A stretch of 50,558 bases of DNA from Methylibium sp031393925 (GTDB lineage Bacteria; Pseudomonadota; Gammaproteobacteria; Burkholderiales; Burkholderiaceae_C). A program made the translations under genes and the position numbers. Shown here in pieces: positions 25,327 to 34,259 of this stretch. Position 1 is the stretch's first letter. Every line of letters starts with the position of its first letter. The DNA lies in NCBI RefSeq assembly GCF_031393925.1, contig NZ_JANMWL010000043.1, positions 1-50,558 on the forward strand, given 5' to 3'. The notes below the pieces were generated by a model. It had not been told where the DNA came from and made no database searches. It saw nothing but the letters and a program-made list of their open reading frames with translations.

Positions 25327-25356
25327 AAGACCCGCCGTGCGCGCACGGCGGGTCTT
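25327..25356. repeat. Perfect 30-bp palindrome
   Basis: The sequence AAGACCCGCCGTGCG followed by its exact reverse complement makes a 30-bp uninterrupted palindrome 10 bp beyond the rpmG terminator. In RNA it folds to a 13-bp stem with a tight GCGC loop. No T run follows on either strand, so it is not a classical terminator. It may be a second, rho-linked stop, a transcript-protecting hairpin or a protein-binding site. Confidence 0.6.
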
Positions 25357-25416
25357 CATTCCCCGGCCGTGAAGCGCCCGCAGCATCGACCCGGTGCAGG
25401 CAACACTTGTCGCGCC

Positions 25417-25443
25417 AAAAAAAAGGCGCCCCGCAGGACGCCT
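25417..25443 (-). terminator. Rho-independent terminator of the desaturase gene
   Basis: On the minus strand AGGCGTCC-TGCG-GGGCGCCT makes an 8-bp stem (one G-T pair) with a 4-base loop, followed by eight T residues. It begins 21 bp after the desaturase stop. Confidence 0.88.
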
Positions 25444-25464
25444 CGTGCGTGATCGCGACGCGCT

Positions 25465-26688
25465 TCAGGCGTGCGCTGACCGCAGGCGCATGGCGAACTC
25501 CTGCAGCGCAGCGATACCGCTTTCCTCGGCCTTCTTGCACCACGACTGAAGGTCGGCGACCAATTGTTCCGCCGAGACGTTGGTACGGGTCCAGAGCTGT
25601 CGCAGTTCTTCGCGCATGGTCACCAGCTTGTCGAGCACCGGATGCTCGGCGCGAGCCGACGCCACTTGCAAGCGGATTTCGTGAGGGATGCGTTCGTCAT
25701 CGCGGTGCAGCCAGCGCTTGGCCAGGCGCATCTGGTTCCACTTGGGCGTGTCCTGTTGGCCTTCGGCCTTCAGACGCGCAAGCTCGGCGCGGCAGGCCGC
25801 CTTGAGCTCGCGCCCGTAACCGGCCATCAGTTCGTAGCGGTGAGCAATGATCGCCTCGAGCGTCTTGCTGTCAGCCACCGGCCTCACCTGCCCGAGCGCG
25901 AGCCTCGGGGGAGTTTTGCGCACCGTGGCCAGTCCGAGCATTTGGAGTCCGCGGATGTAGGCCCAGCCAATGTCGAACTCATAGGGCTTGACCGACAGCT
26001 TGGCCGAGGTTGGGTAGGTGTGGTGGTTGTTGTGCAACTCCTCGCCACCGATGATGATTCCCCAAGGCGAGATGTTGGTCGACGCGTCCGGCGCCTCGAA
26101 ACTGCGGTAGCCCCACCAGTGCGCCAGGCCGTTGATGATGCCGGCCGCGGTGATGGGAATCCAGAGCATCTGCACGGCCCACACCGCAGCGCCGATGGAG
26201 CCGAACAGAAACAGGTTGACGAGCAACATGACGCCCACGCCCTGCCAGCTAAAGCGCGTGTAGAGATTGCGCTCGATCCAGTCGTCAGGTGTGCCACGGC
26301 CGAACTTCGCCAGCGTCTCCTGGTTCTTCGCCTCGGTGCGGTACATCTCGCTGCCGGTCAGGAGCACCGCCTTGATGCCGCGCGTCTGCGGGCTGTGGGG
26401 GTCTTCTTCGGTTTCGCACTTGGCGTGGTGCTTGCGATGGATCGCCACCCACTCCTTGGTGACCATGCCGGTGGTGAGCCACAACCAGCCGCGAAAGAAA
26501 TGCATCACCAGCGGATGCAGGTCAAGCGACCGGTGCGCCTGCGAACGGTGCAGGAAGATGGTCACGGCGGCAATCGTGACGTGGGTTACGACCACCGTGA
26601 ACAGCAGCACCTGCCACCAGCTTGCTTGCAGCCAGCCGTAGGCGAGCCCATCGATCGCGCCGTCAAACACCGTGGAGAGCAGGTCCAT
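25465..26688 (-). CDS. Fatty-acid (acyl-CoA type) desaturase
   Basis: A 407-residue di-iron membrane desaturase with the three histidine boxes: HRSQAH (47-52), HRKHH (84-88) and HNNHH (219-223). Hydrophobic pairs around residues 25-50 and 150-190 match the delta-9 desaturase topology. It introduces a double bond into membrane fatty acids. The C-terminal 130 residues form a charged, probably helical extension beyond the catalytic core. The ATG at 26688 has AAAGGA six bases upstream and is preferred to one 21 bases further up. It is the only gene between its own terminator and rsmB. Confidence 0.93.
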   Translation of the reverse strand: MDLLSTVFDGAIDGLAYGWLQASWWQVLLFTVVVTHVTIAAVTIFLHRSQAHRSLDLHPLVMHFFRGWLWLTTGMVTKEWVAIHRKHHAKCETEEDPHSPQTRGIKAVLLTGSEMYRTEAKNQETLAKFGRGTPDDWIERNLYTRFSWQGVGVMLLVNLFLFGSIGAAVWAVQMLWIPITAAGIINGLAHWWGYRSFEAPDASTNISPWGIIIGGEELHNNHHTYPTSAKLSVKPYEFDIGWAYIRGLQMLGLATVRKTPPRLALGQVRPVADSKTLEAIIAHRYELMAGYGRELKAACRAELARLKAEGQQDTPKWNQMRLAKRWLHRDDERIPHEIRLQVASARAEHPVLDKLVTMREELRQLWTRTNVSAEQLVADLQSWCKKAEESGIAALQEFAMRLRSAHA

Positions 26689-26794
26689 TCGCGTCCTTTT
26701 TCCTAGCAACGGCGGATTGTAGGTGGCAGCTCGACCAAAAGCCCTGAGAAATCAAGGACTACTCCGCCCTTGTTCATGCAGATAGCGCGGCGCA

Positions 26795-28054
26795 TCAACG
26801 CCGCTGCCAAATGGCAGCGAAGAAGCCGTCGGTCGCGTGTCGATGCGGCCACAAGCGCAGGAAGTCGCCCTGGGTAAGCGTGCCGGCCTGATCGATCCTG
26901 GCGCGCGCCAACACCTCGGCAGCGGGAAACGGCGTGAAATCCCGTTGTCCAGCATTGAATGCCTCGACGATCGTCTCGTTCTCGCTGGCCAGCAGGCTGC
27001 AAGTCGCGTAGACGAGCCGACCACCGGGTTTGAGCAGCCGCGCAGCGCTGGCCAGGATCGCGGTCTGTTGCACGCGCAGCGCTTCGATGGACTGCGGCGA
27101 TTGGCGCCACTTGAGGTCGGGGTTGCGGCGCAGCGTGCCCAGGCCAGAGCAAGGTGCATCGACCAGCACGCGATCGATCTTGCCGGCCAGACGCTCGATA
27201 CGCTCGTCACGTTCGTGGACGATCTGCGTCGGGTAGACATTGGACAGACCGCTGCGCTCGAGGCGCTGCTTGAGCGCGTCGAGTCGATGACCCGACACGT
27301 CGAAGGCGTAGAGCCTGCCGGTGTTGCGCATCATCGCGCCCAGCGCAAGCGTCTTGCCGCCCGCGCCGGCACAGAAGTCCGCCACCATCTCGCCGCGCCG
27401 CGCCCCGGTGAGCAGAGCGAGCAACTGGCTGCCTTCGTCCTGCACCTCGATGTCGCCGCGGGCGAAGACCTCCAGCTTGGCGAGCGCGGGCTTGCCCTGC
27501 ACGCGCAGGCCCCACGGCGAAAAGGGCGTTGGCGTGGCATCAATGCCCGCGCTCGCCAGCGCCGCCGTGGCTTCGGCCCGCTTGCAGCGCAGCGTGTTCA
27601 CGCGCAGATCCAGCGGCGCCGACGCAGCGACGCTAGCAGCCAGCGTCCAAAAATCCGTCTCGCCAAGCGCCGCCTTCAACGCCCGAGCGAGCCAGTCAGG
27701 CAGGTTGTGTCGCAGCGGCTGCGGCAAGTCAGCGAGATCGACGCCGCGCGATGTGTCGAGCCAGTCGACCTCCTGCGGCGTGAGCACGCCCCGCAACAGG
27801 CCGTCGCCGCCTTGCCAGCCGAGCAGCGCGAGGCGCCGCTCGGGCGCGCCGGAGCCCGCTTTTGCCAAGTGCTCGAACAGCAGGCGCCTGCGGAGCACGG
27901 CATAGACGGTTTCAGCCAGCGCGTGTCGTTCACGATGGCCGAGGTCGCGATGCTGGCGAAAGAATGCCGACACGACGCCGTCCGCGGGCGCGTCGAACTT
28001 CAGCACGGCGCGCAGCAGCTCGGCGCAAAGGTCGAGCAAAGCGGAAGGATGCAT
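26795..28054 (-). CDS. rsmB: 16S rRNA (cytosine-C5)-methyltransferase, RsmB type
   Basis: A 419-residue protein with an N-terminal NusB-like RNA-binding helical domain (about 1-130) and a C-terminal SAM-dependent Sun/NOL1 methyltransferase domain. DFCAGAGGKTLALGAMM binds SAM. The two catalytic cysteines lie in VDAPCSGLGTLRRNPD and VYATCSLLASENE. It methylates a cytosine of 16S rRNA. The start MHPSALLDLC at 28054 matches the NusB-like start; an in-frame ATG at 28084 would add ten residues. The 106 bp between it and the desaturase carry no recognised gene. Confidence 0.92.
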   Translation of the reverse strand: MHPSALLDLCAELLRAVLKFDAPADGVVSAFFRQHRDLGHRERHALAETVYAVLRRRLLFEHLAKAGSGAPERRLALLGWQGGDGLLRGVLTPQEVDWLDTSRGVDLADLPQPLRHNLPDWLARALKAALGETDFWTLAASVAASAPLDLRVNTLRCKRAEATAALASAGIDATPTPFSPWGLRVQGKPALAKLEVFARGDIEVQDEGSQLLALLTGARRGEMVADFCAGAGGKTLALGAMMRNTGRLYAFDVSGHRLDALKQRLERSGLSNVYPTQIVHERDERIERLAGKIDRVLVDAPCSGLGTLRRNPDLKWRQSPQSIEALRVQQTAILASAARLLKPGGRLVYATCSLLASENETIVEAFNAGQRDFTPFPAAEVLARARIDQAGTLTQGDFLRLWPHRHATDGFFAAIWQRR

Positions 28055-28120
28055 GCCGCAATTATCGATGGCGCCTTGCGCCATCCATCGCGTCGAGCAG
28101 GCGCGCCGTAAAGCCTTCCG

Positions 28121-28900
28121 TCAGAGGCCGGTGGCGGCCAGCGCGTCGCGCACGGCGCCGACCTGTCGGCGTGACACCGTCAGCCATTCGTCGGTCGGGC
28201 TGACGCGCACTGCCCAGCCTTCGCCGCCCTCCTCGGCATCGTCGTCGGCCGAGCGCTTTTCAAGCGCGCCGACCGCAGAGCGCGCCACGATGGCGTTGCG
28301 GTGCACGCGCAGGAAGCGCTCGCCGAGCCGCTGTTCGAGTTCGGTCAGGGCGTCATCGAGTACGTAGCTGTGGCGCGCGGTGCGCAGGGTCACGTACTTC
28401 AGTTCGGCCTTCAGGTAGAGCACGTCGGTCAGCGGCACGCGCACGAGCCGGCCGCGTTCGGTAACGACGATGACGGGCTCCGCGGCGCCGTTGCCCGCGG
28501 CGCCTTCCAGGCGACGTGCAACGCGCGCCAGCGCCGCCTGGAGTCGGTCACGGCGCACCGGTTTGGTCAGGTAGTCGACCGCCTCCAACTCGAACGCGCG
28601 CAGCGCATGTTGCGCGTGCGCGGTGACAAACACGACGGCGGGCGGCCTGGGCAGCGCCTGAAGGCGCGCCGCCAGTTCGGTGCCGTCGAGGCCGGGCATC
28701 TGCACGTCGAGCAGCAGCACGTCGGCGTCGCGCTCGCGCAGCCAGTCGAGTGCCGTGCCGCCATCGGCCAACTCGCCCACCAGCTCGACCCGGGGATCGC
28801 CCGAGGCCGCCAGCTCGCACACGAGTTGCGCCAGCCGCATGCGTGCCAGCGCTTCGTCGTCGACGATGAGCACGCGCAAGGCCATCGGGGCCGCGCTCAC
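28121..28900 (-). CDS. algR: LytTR-family response regulator (AlgR type)
   Basis: A 259-residue regulator with a receiver domain (acidic VDDE at 13-16, phosphoacceptor Asp65 in LLLDVQMPGLDG, then FVTAH and YLTKPV) and a C-terminal LytTR DNA-binding domain (VLYLKAELKYVTLRTARHSY; then FLRVHRNAIVAR). The GTG start at 28900 overlaps the sensor-kinase stop as GTGA; an ATG 15 bases in is an alternative. The pair divergent from argH reproduces the argH/algZ-algR arrangement known from Pseudomonas, which supports the AlgR name. Targets here are unknown. Confidence 0.88.
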   Translation of the reverse strand: MSAAPMALRVLIVDDEALARMRLAQLVCELAASGDPRVELVGELADGGTALDWLRERDADVLLLDVQMPGLDGTELAARLQALPRPPAVVFVTAHAQHALRAFELEAVDYLTKPVRRDRLQAALARVARRLEGAAGNGAAEPVIVVTERGRLVRVPLTDVLYLKAELKYVTLRTARHSYVLDDALTELEQRLGERFLRVHRNAIVARSAVGALEKRSADDDAEEGGEGWAVRVSPTDEWLTVSRRQVGAVRDALAATGL

Positions 28901-30039
28901 AGCGGCACCACAATGCGCACGCGGTAGACGTCACCGTCGCGGCCGGCACGAAAGTCCGACGCCACGTCGTGCATGAGGCGCAGGCGCTCCTGCACGTTGC
29001 GCAGCGCGATGCCGTGGCCGGGCACCGAAGCTTCGCGGGGTACGGTGTTGGCCACGAGGATTTCCACCTGCCCGAGCCTCACGCGCGTGCGCACACGCAC
29101 CATGCCACCACTCGCCGCCGGTTCGATGCCGTGCTTGACGGCGTTCTCTACCAGCGGCTGCAGTAACAGCGGCGGCAGCCGCGCGCCGTCGGCGGCGGCA
29201 TCGATCTCCCAGCGAACCTGCAGGCGCGCGCCGAACCGAATCTGCTCGATCGCGAGGTAGCGCTGCGCCAGCCCGACCTCGTCGCGCAAGGTCGCCGAGC
29301 TCTGCGCGGCGTTGTCGGTCAGCGCCACGCGAAACAGCTCGGCCAGGTCCTCTAGCACCGCCTCGGCGCGCGAGGGATCGACGCGCACCAAGGCGATGGC
29401 CGTGTTGAGCGTGTTGAACAGGAAATGAGGACGGATGCGCGACTGCAGCTCGGCCAGCCGCGCGCTCGTCGCTGCCGGCTGTTCGAGTCGCGCGCGCTGG
29501 CGCAGCCAGTGCAGGAAGGCGGCTGCCATCGCCGCCCCGGTGGCTGCGACCGCGAAGCCCTGCAGCACGAAGCCGGGCCGAGGCTCGGTGCGCTGCAGCA
29601 GGTCCCACAGCCACCACGGCGCCATCGCGCTGGCGGCACCCCACAGCGTCGCGAGCGACCATTGCGCGCCGAGGGCACACCGCTCGAGCCAGCGCTGCCC
29701 GAGGCAGGTGGTGAGCAGCCACCACAACAGCGCCGGCACGGCCACGCCCGATGCAGCGGCGAACTGCAGTGCCCATGCGCCCGCGTCGGCCGCGACGAAC
29801 GCGACGCCCAGGGCCAGCACGCCATGCACGAACAACAGCGCTCGCAGCACGACGCCGATGTGGCAGACGTCGAAGGCAGATCGCTCCCGCCCGGAGCGGA
29901 CGCGGCCGCGGCCAGCCACGCCGCTGCCGATGCTGCCGAAACCCGTGTTCAGCCCCGATGGTTCGGTGGCGAGGCCGGCGGGCATCGCCGCTTCGATCGG
30001 GGACGTCGTCGATGGCATGGGGGAGTTGACGGCGGTCAT
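28897..30039 (-). CDS. algZ: LytS/AlgZ-type sensor histidine kinase
   Basis: A 380-residue membrane kinase with four hydrophobic helices (about 62-82, 88-110, 125-148, 158-178) and a His_kinase (PF06580)-type domain. The phosphorylated histidine is His205 in RIRPHFLFNTLN. The ATP-binding N box is LVENAVKHGIEP and the G box is GHGIALRNVQERL. It lacks an obvious extracellular sensor domain, so sensing is presumably through the membrane helices. The start at 30039 has no strong ribosome-binding site, and an ATG at 30018 is possible. Coupled to algR and divergent from argH. Confidence 0.88.
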   Translation of the reverse strand: MTAVNSPMPSTTSPIEAAMPAGLATEPSGLNTGFGSIGSGVAGRGRVRSGRERSAFDVCHIGVVLRALLFVHGVLALGVAFVAADAGAWALQFAAASGVAVPALLWWLLTTCLGQRWLERCALGAQWSLATLWGAASAMAPWWLWDLLQRTEPRPGFVLQGFAVAATGAAMAAAFLHWLRQRARLEQPAATSARLAELQSRIRPHFLFNTLNTAIALVRVDPSRAEAVLEDLAELFRVALTDNAAQSSATLRDEVGLAQRYLAIEQIRFGARLQVRWEIDAAADGARLPPLLLQPLVENAVKHGIEPAASGGMVRVRTRVRLGQVEILVANTVPREASVPGHGIALRNVQERLRLMHDVASDFRAGRDGDVYRVRIVVPL

Positions 30040-30122
30040 GGGCAAAACGGCAAGGGGCGCGCTCCTACAATCGATTGTCCCCACGCATTGCAGCCCGCGG
30101 CAAGCCCGCGAAGCGCTCGGCC

Positions 30123-31523
30123 ATGAGCAACACGAACCAATTCGACAAGAAATCGCAGGCCTGGTCGGCACTGTTTTCCGAGCCGATGAGCGATCTGGTG
30201 CAGCGCTACACGGCCAGCGTCGATTTTGACCGCCGCCTGTGGCGCGCCGACATCGACGGCTCCCTCGCCCATGCCGAGATGCTGGCAGCGCAAGGCATCC
30301 TCGGCGCCGCCGACCATGCCGCCATCGAGCGCGGCATGGCCCTCATCGCCGGGGAGATCGAGTCCGGTGCGTTCGAGTGGAAACTCGAACTCGAGGACGT
30401 GCATCTCAACATCGAGGCACGCCTGACCCAGCTGGTCGGCGACGCCGGCAAGCGGCTGCACACCGGGCGCTCGCGCAACGACCAGGTTGCCACCGACGTG
30501 CGCCTATGGCTGCGCGCCGAGATCGATGCCATCGGCGGCCTGCTGGCGGGCCTGCAGCGCGCGCTCGTCGACGTGGCCGAGACGCATGCCGAGGTCATTC
30601 TTCCGGGCTTCACGCACCTGCAGGTCGCGCAGCCGGTCAGCTTCGGCCATCACCTGTTGGCCTATGTGGAGATGTTCGCGCGCGACGCCGAACGACTGGT
30701 CGACCTGCGCAAGCGCGTCAACCGCCTGCCGCTCGGTGCCGCTGCGCTGGCCGGCACCAGCTACCCGCTCGATCGCGAGCGCGTCGCCCGCGCGCTGGGC
30801 TTCGAGGCGGTTTGCCAAAACTCGCTCGACGCTGTGAGCGACCGCGACTTCGCGATCGAATTCAGTGCCGCCGCCACGCTGTGCATGGTCCACGTATCGC
30901 GACTGAGCGAAGAGCTGATCCTGTGGATGAGCCAGTCATTCGGCTTCATCGATCTGGCCGACCGCTTTTGCACCGGCTCGTCGATCATGCCGCAGAAGAA
31001 AAATCCCGACGTACCCGAGCTGGCGCGGGGCAAGACCGGTCGCGTGGTCGGTCATCTGGTGGCGCTGGTGACCTTGATGAAAGCTCAGCCGCTGGCCTAC
31101 AACAAGGACAACCAGGAGGACAAGGAGCCGCTGTTCGACACGGTCGACACCGTCAAGGACACGCTGCGCATCTTTGCCGAGCTGGTGGCAGGCATCACCG
31201 TCAAGCCCGACGCAATGGAACGCGCCGCGCTCAAGGGGCATGCCACCGCAACCGATCTGGCCGACTACCTGGTCAAGAAAGGCCTGCCGTTTCGCGACGC
31301 GCACGAGGCCGTCGCGCACGCGGTCAAGCACGCGATCGCGCAAGGCGTCGAGCTGAGCGCGTTGCCGCTTGCGGCGCTGCAGGCCTTTCACCCGGCCATT
31401 GGCGACGATGTCTATGCGGTGCTCACGCTGCGCGGCTCGCTCGACGCGCGTCAGGTGCTGGGTGGCACGGCGCCGACGCAGGTGCGCGCGCAGATCGCCC
31501 GTCATCGCACGCGCCTCGCGTGA
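30123..31523 (+). CDS. argH: Argininosuccinate lyase
   Basis: ArgH splits argininosuccinate to arginine and fumarate, the last step of arginine synthesis. The 466-residue product has the superfamily signature SSIMPQKKNPDVPELARGK, plus HTGRSRNDQVATDVRLW and the catalytic-loop segment LPGFTHLQVAQPV. Full length for the family. The ATG at 30123 begins MSNTNQFDKKSQAWSALFS. TACAAT at 30066-30071 could be its -10 box. It is divergent from algZ and 82 bp upstream of the lipoprotein hydrolase gene. Confidence 0.97.
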   Translation: MSNTNQFDKKSQAWSALFSEPMSDLVQRYTASVDFDRRLWRADIDGSLAHAEMLAAQGILGAADHAAIERGMALIAGEIESGAFEWKLELEDVHLNIEARLTQLVGDAGKRLHTGRSRNDQVATDVRLWLRAEIDAIGGLLAGLQRALVDVAETHAEVILPGFTHLQVAQPVSFGHHLLAYVEMFARDAERLVDLRKRVNRLPLGAAALAGTSYPLDRERVARALGFEAVCQNSLDAVSDRDFAIEFSAAATLCMVHVSRLSEELILWMSQSFGFIDLADRFCTGSSIMPQKKNPDVPELARGKTGRVVGHLVALVTLMKAQPLAYNKDNQEDKEPLFDTVDTVKDTLRIFAELVAGITVKPDAMERAALKGHATATDLADYLVKKGLPFRDAHEAVAHAVKHAIAQGVELSALPLAALQAFHPAIGDDVYAVLTLRGSLDARQVLGGTAPTQVRAQIARHRTRLA

Positions 31524-31605
31524 GCGGCGTGAGCCGCGCCGCATCGCCTGTGCGCGCAGCCGAACCGCTTGCATCCGAAACGGTCGCACGGCCGTAGCTC
31601 CGCAG

Positions 31606-32475
31606 ATGAAGACTCGACGCACCCTGGTGCTCGGCGGTGGTCTGGCCGCGACGACGCTGGCGCTCGCAGCCTGCTCACCCACGCGGGCACTCAATGCCTT
31701 GTTGCCTTCGAGTACCCATGTCCTGACGCCTGACCTGCCCTACGGCCCCGACCCGCGACAACGGTTTGATCTTTACCAGCCCACCACGCCGCAACCCGGC
31801 GCGGGGTACCCCGTCGTCTTGTTCCTCTACGGCGGCTCCTGGAACCGTGGCGCGCGCGCCGACTACCGCTTCGTCGGCGAGGCGCTCGCCTCGCGCGGCG
31901 TGCTGGCCCTGGTGGCCGACTACCGCTTGTATCCGCAGGTTCGCTATCCCGAGTTCCTGCACGACTGCGCGCGTGCGCTCGCCTACGCACTGCGCGAATC
32001 GAGCCGGCTCGATGGCGATCCGCAGCGCGTGTTCGTCATCGGCCACAGCGCCGGCGGCTACAACGCGGCGATGCTCGCCCTCGATGCGCGTTGGCTTGCC
32101 GCCGAAGGCGCGAGCCCACGGCAACTGGCCGGTTGGGTCGGGCTGGCCGGACCCTACGATTTCGTGCCGATCGTCAACCCGGACGTGCGGCCGGTGTTCC
32201 ACCATCCGGACGTGCCGCCGGACTCGCAGCCGATCCACCATGCCGAGCAGCCCGCGATCCGCACGTTCCTCGGTGCCGCCACCAACGACTCGCTGGTCGA
32301 TCCGCAGCGCAACACCGGGCAACTCGCGCAGCGCCTGCGGCGCGGCGGAACGAGCGTGACGCTGCGGTGGTACGACCGCGTCAATCACGGCACGCTGGCA
32401 GGCGCATTCGCGCGGCCACTGCGCTGGCTCGCGCCCGTGCTAGACGATGTCGACGCGTTCGTGAAGGCCGCTTGA
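31606..32475 (+). CDS. Alpha/beta-hydrolase (carboxylesterase-like) lipoprotein
   Basis: A 289-residue protein with a lipoprotein signal ending in LALAAC (Cys23). The alpha/beta-hydrolase domain has the nucleophile elbow GHSAGG (Ser148) and a C-terminal histidine in VNHGTLAG. The oxyanion-hole motif HGG of the hormone-sensitive-lipase group is replaced by YGG (75-77), as seen in some BD-FAE-type esterases. It would act on small esters at the envelope. It follows argH by 82 bp but has no arginine-related role I can infer. It converges on the CobD/CbiB-family gene. Confidence 0.88.
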   Translation: MKTRRTLVLGGGLAATTLALAACSPTRALNALLPSSTHVLTPDLPYGPDPRQRFDLYQPTTPQPGAGYPVVLFLYGGSWNRGARADYRFVGEALASRGVLALVADYRLYPQVRYPEFLHDCARALAYALRESSRLDGDPQRVFVIGHSAGGYNAAMLALDARWLAAEGASPRQLAGWVGLAGPYDFVPIVNPDVRPVFHHPDVPPDSQPIHHAEQPAIRTFLGAATNDSLVDPQRNTGQLAQRLRRGGTSVTLRWYDRVNHGTLAGAFARPLRWLAPVLDDVDAFVKAA

Positions 32476-32490
32476 GCGCCTGGCGCCGGC

Positions 32491-33480
32491 TCACCCGACC
32501 AGATTGGCCAGGCTGAGCAGCGCGAGCAGCAACATCCACAGCACCACCGAGCGCCACACCAGCCCGACGATGCTGCGCAGGTGGCCGACCTCCGGCGTCA
32601 GCCCCGGCGTCGAGGCGAGTGCAGCGGTGTCCTCGACATCGCCACCGGCGGCCAGGCCCTTGGGCTCGTCGGGCGTCACCGCCGGCAACGCACTGCCCCC
32701 CAGGCGCACGCCAACCGCACCGGCGGCCGACGCGAGGATCACGCCGTCGTTGCCGATGCGCCAAAGACCGGCATCGCGCCGCCAGCATTCGATGGCCGCC
32801 TCGAAGTCGCCGACGACCGCAAAGCCGAACGCGGTCATGCGGGCCGGCACGTGATCGATCAGCGAAAACATCATTTGCGAACGCTGCATCAGGCGCGCGT
32901 TGATCGGTACGCCCACGGTGCGGCTGCGAAACGCCCAGTAGCGACTGGAAAACTCGGCCAGGCGATACAGCACGGCACCGGCCGGCCCCAGGCCAAAGGT
33001 CGACAGCAGCACGAACCAGAAGAACACGCCGAACACGTGACGGTGCGCCGCCAGCAGCGAATGCTCGATGACGTGGCGCAGCAGCTCGTTGCGCGGAAGA
33101 TCGCTCGCGTCGAGGTGGCGCCATTCGGTGAGCAGCTGGCGCGCCTGCAACTCGTCGCGGCGCTCGAGCGCGTCGCGAATGTCGGTGAAGTAGTGGCTGA
33201 ACTGGCGAAAGCCGAGCGTGAGGTAGAGCACCACCACGTCGAAGGCGAGCGCCGGCACGAAGTGCAGCTGCGCCAGGGCGAAGTGCGCGCCGTACACGGC
33301 CAGCGCCGGCATCACCACCGTAATGACCCACACGACCCATGCATGGTGGTCGCGGCCGGCGTCGAAATTGCGACCGATCCAGCGCGTCCAGCTCACGAGG
33401 GCGTCGTGGATGCCATTGCTGCGCGGCAAGGGGCGCAGTTGCTCGATCACCAGCGCCAGCAGCACCGCGAAGAAACTCAT
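32491..33480 (-). CDS. CobD/CbiB-family (AmpE-like) inner-membrane protein
   Basis: A 329-residue polytopic protein starting MSFFAVLLALVIEQLRPLPR. Hydrophobic helices lie near 1-15, 47-72, 145-170 and at the C-terminus (WRSVVLWMLLLALLSLANLV). The overall pattern, including ARLMQRSQMMFSLIDHVPAR (the CbiB-type RLxxxxxxxDWxPAR region), places it in the CobD/CbiB superfamily. That superfamily includes adenosylcobinamide-phosphate synthases and AmpE. No cobalamin gene is nearby, so a cobalamin role is doubtful; regulatory or envelope roles like AmpE are the alternative. It lies 52 bp after the Nudix gene on the same strand. Confidence 0.75.
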   Translation of the reverse strand: MSFFAVLLALVIEQLRPLPRSNGIHDALVSWTRWIGRNFDAGRDHHAWVVWVITVVMPALAVYGAHFALAQLHFVPALAFDVVVLYLTLGFRQFSHYFTDIRDALERRDELQARQLLTEWRHLDASDLPRNELLRHVIEHSLLAAHRHVFGVFFWFVLLSTFGLGPAGAVLYRLAEFSSRYWAFRSRTVGVPINARLMQRSQMMFSLIDHVPARMTAFGFAVVGDFEAAIECWRRDAGLWRIGNDGVILASAAGAVGVRLGGSALPAVTPDEPKGLAAGGDVEDTAALASTPGLTPEVGHLRSIVGLVWRSVVLWMLLLALLSLANLVG

Positions 33481-33532
33481 GCATTGATGATACCGACGGC
33501 ATGGCGTCGGCCGTCAGCGCTGCCGGCTTCGG

Positions 33533-34225
33533 TCAAGCGGCAAGGAAGCGATAGAAATTGCGCAGCATCGCTGCAGTAGCGCCCCAAATGAAGAAGGTCT
33601 GCGCCCGGCCCTGCGCGTCACGGCCGGCGTAGGGCATGCTGAAAAATTCGCGTTGCACACCCTGCAAGAGCAGGCCGCGGCGCTCATGGTGCGCGGGGTT
33701 CATGAGGAAAGCCAGCGGCACCTCGAACACCTCGTCCACTTCAAATGGATCGGGCTTTAACGTGAAGCCTGGGCGCACCAGCGCCACCACCGGCGTGACG
33801 ATGAACTGCGTGATGGTCGTGTACTCGGGCAGGTGGCCGATCACCTCGACATGTTCCGAGGCAAGGCCGACTTCCTCCTCGGCCTCGCGCAGCGCTGTCG
33901 CCGCCGCATCCTCGTCGCTGTCTTCGGCGCGCCCGCCGGGAAAGCTGATCTGTCCGGCATGGTCGCGCAGATGGTCGGTGCGGCGCGTGAGCAAGACAGT
34001 CGTTCCCGCTTCATGCAAGACCAGCGGGATCAGCACCGAAGCGCGCGCCGGGGCGCGGTCGAAGCCCTGCCGCTCCGCCCGAAGCTCCGGCTCCCAGGCC
34101 AGCGGCTCGAGAAAACGCGCGCGCAACGCCCCGGCCGTGAGGCGCTCGGGCGCCACGGCCGGCAACGCGCCGTCGCGGCCGATCACCGGCAGCGTTTGGG
34201 GGTCAAAGCTGGGCAGCTTGGTCAC
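33533..34225 (-). CDS. nudL: CoA pyrophosphatase-type Nudix hydrolase
   Basis: A 230-residue Nudix protein. RTDHLRDHAGQISFPGGRAE combines the UPF0035 motif of CoA pyrophosphatases with the start of the Nudix box, which continues REAEEEVGL. These enzymes cut CoA or acyl-CoA to phosphopantetheine and 3',5'-ADP. The frame opens at a GTG (34225) immediately against the T tract of the rplS terminator, so no ribosome-binding site can precede it. The true start may be internal (homology becomes firm around ERLTAGALRARFL) or initiation may be leaderless. Downstream of rplS on the same strand. Confidence 0.88.
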   Translation of the reverse strand: MTKLPSFDPQTLPVIGRDGALPAVAPERLTAGALRARFLEPLAWEPELRAERQGFDRAPARASVLIPLVLHEAGTTVLLTRRTDHLRDHAGQISFPGGRAEDSDEDAAATALREAEEEVGLASEHVEVIGHLPEYTTITQFIVTPVVALVRPGFTLKPDPFEVDEVFEVPLAFLMNPAHHERRGLLLQGVQREFFSMPYAGRDAQGRAQTFFIWGATAAMLRNFYRFLAA

Positions 34226-34259
34226 AAAAAAACCGCCTGCGCACGAGCGACAGGCGGTT
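34226..34259 (-). terminator. Rho-independent terminator of the rpsP-rimM-trmD-rplS operon
   Basis: On the minus strand AACCGCCTG and CAGGCGGTT form a 9-bp stem around TCGCTCGTGCG, followed by seven T residues. It starts 26 bp after the rplS stop and ends at the first codon of the downstream Nudix frame. Confidence 0.92.

Noticed and set aside
26689..26794. 24-codon frame (MNKGGVVLDFSGLLVELPP...) between the desaturase and rsmB
   Set aside because: Too short, no ribosome-binding site and no recognised family; kept as chance.
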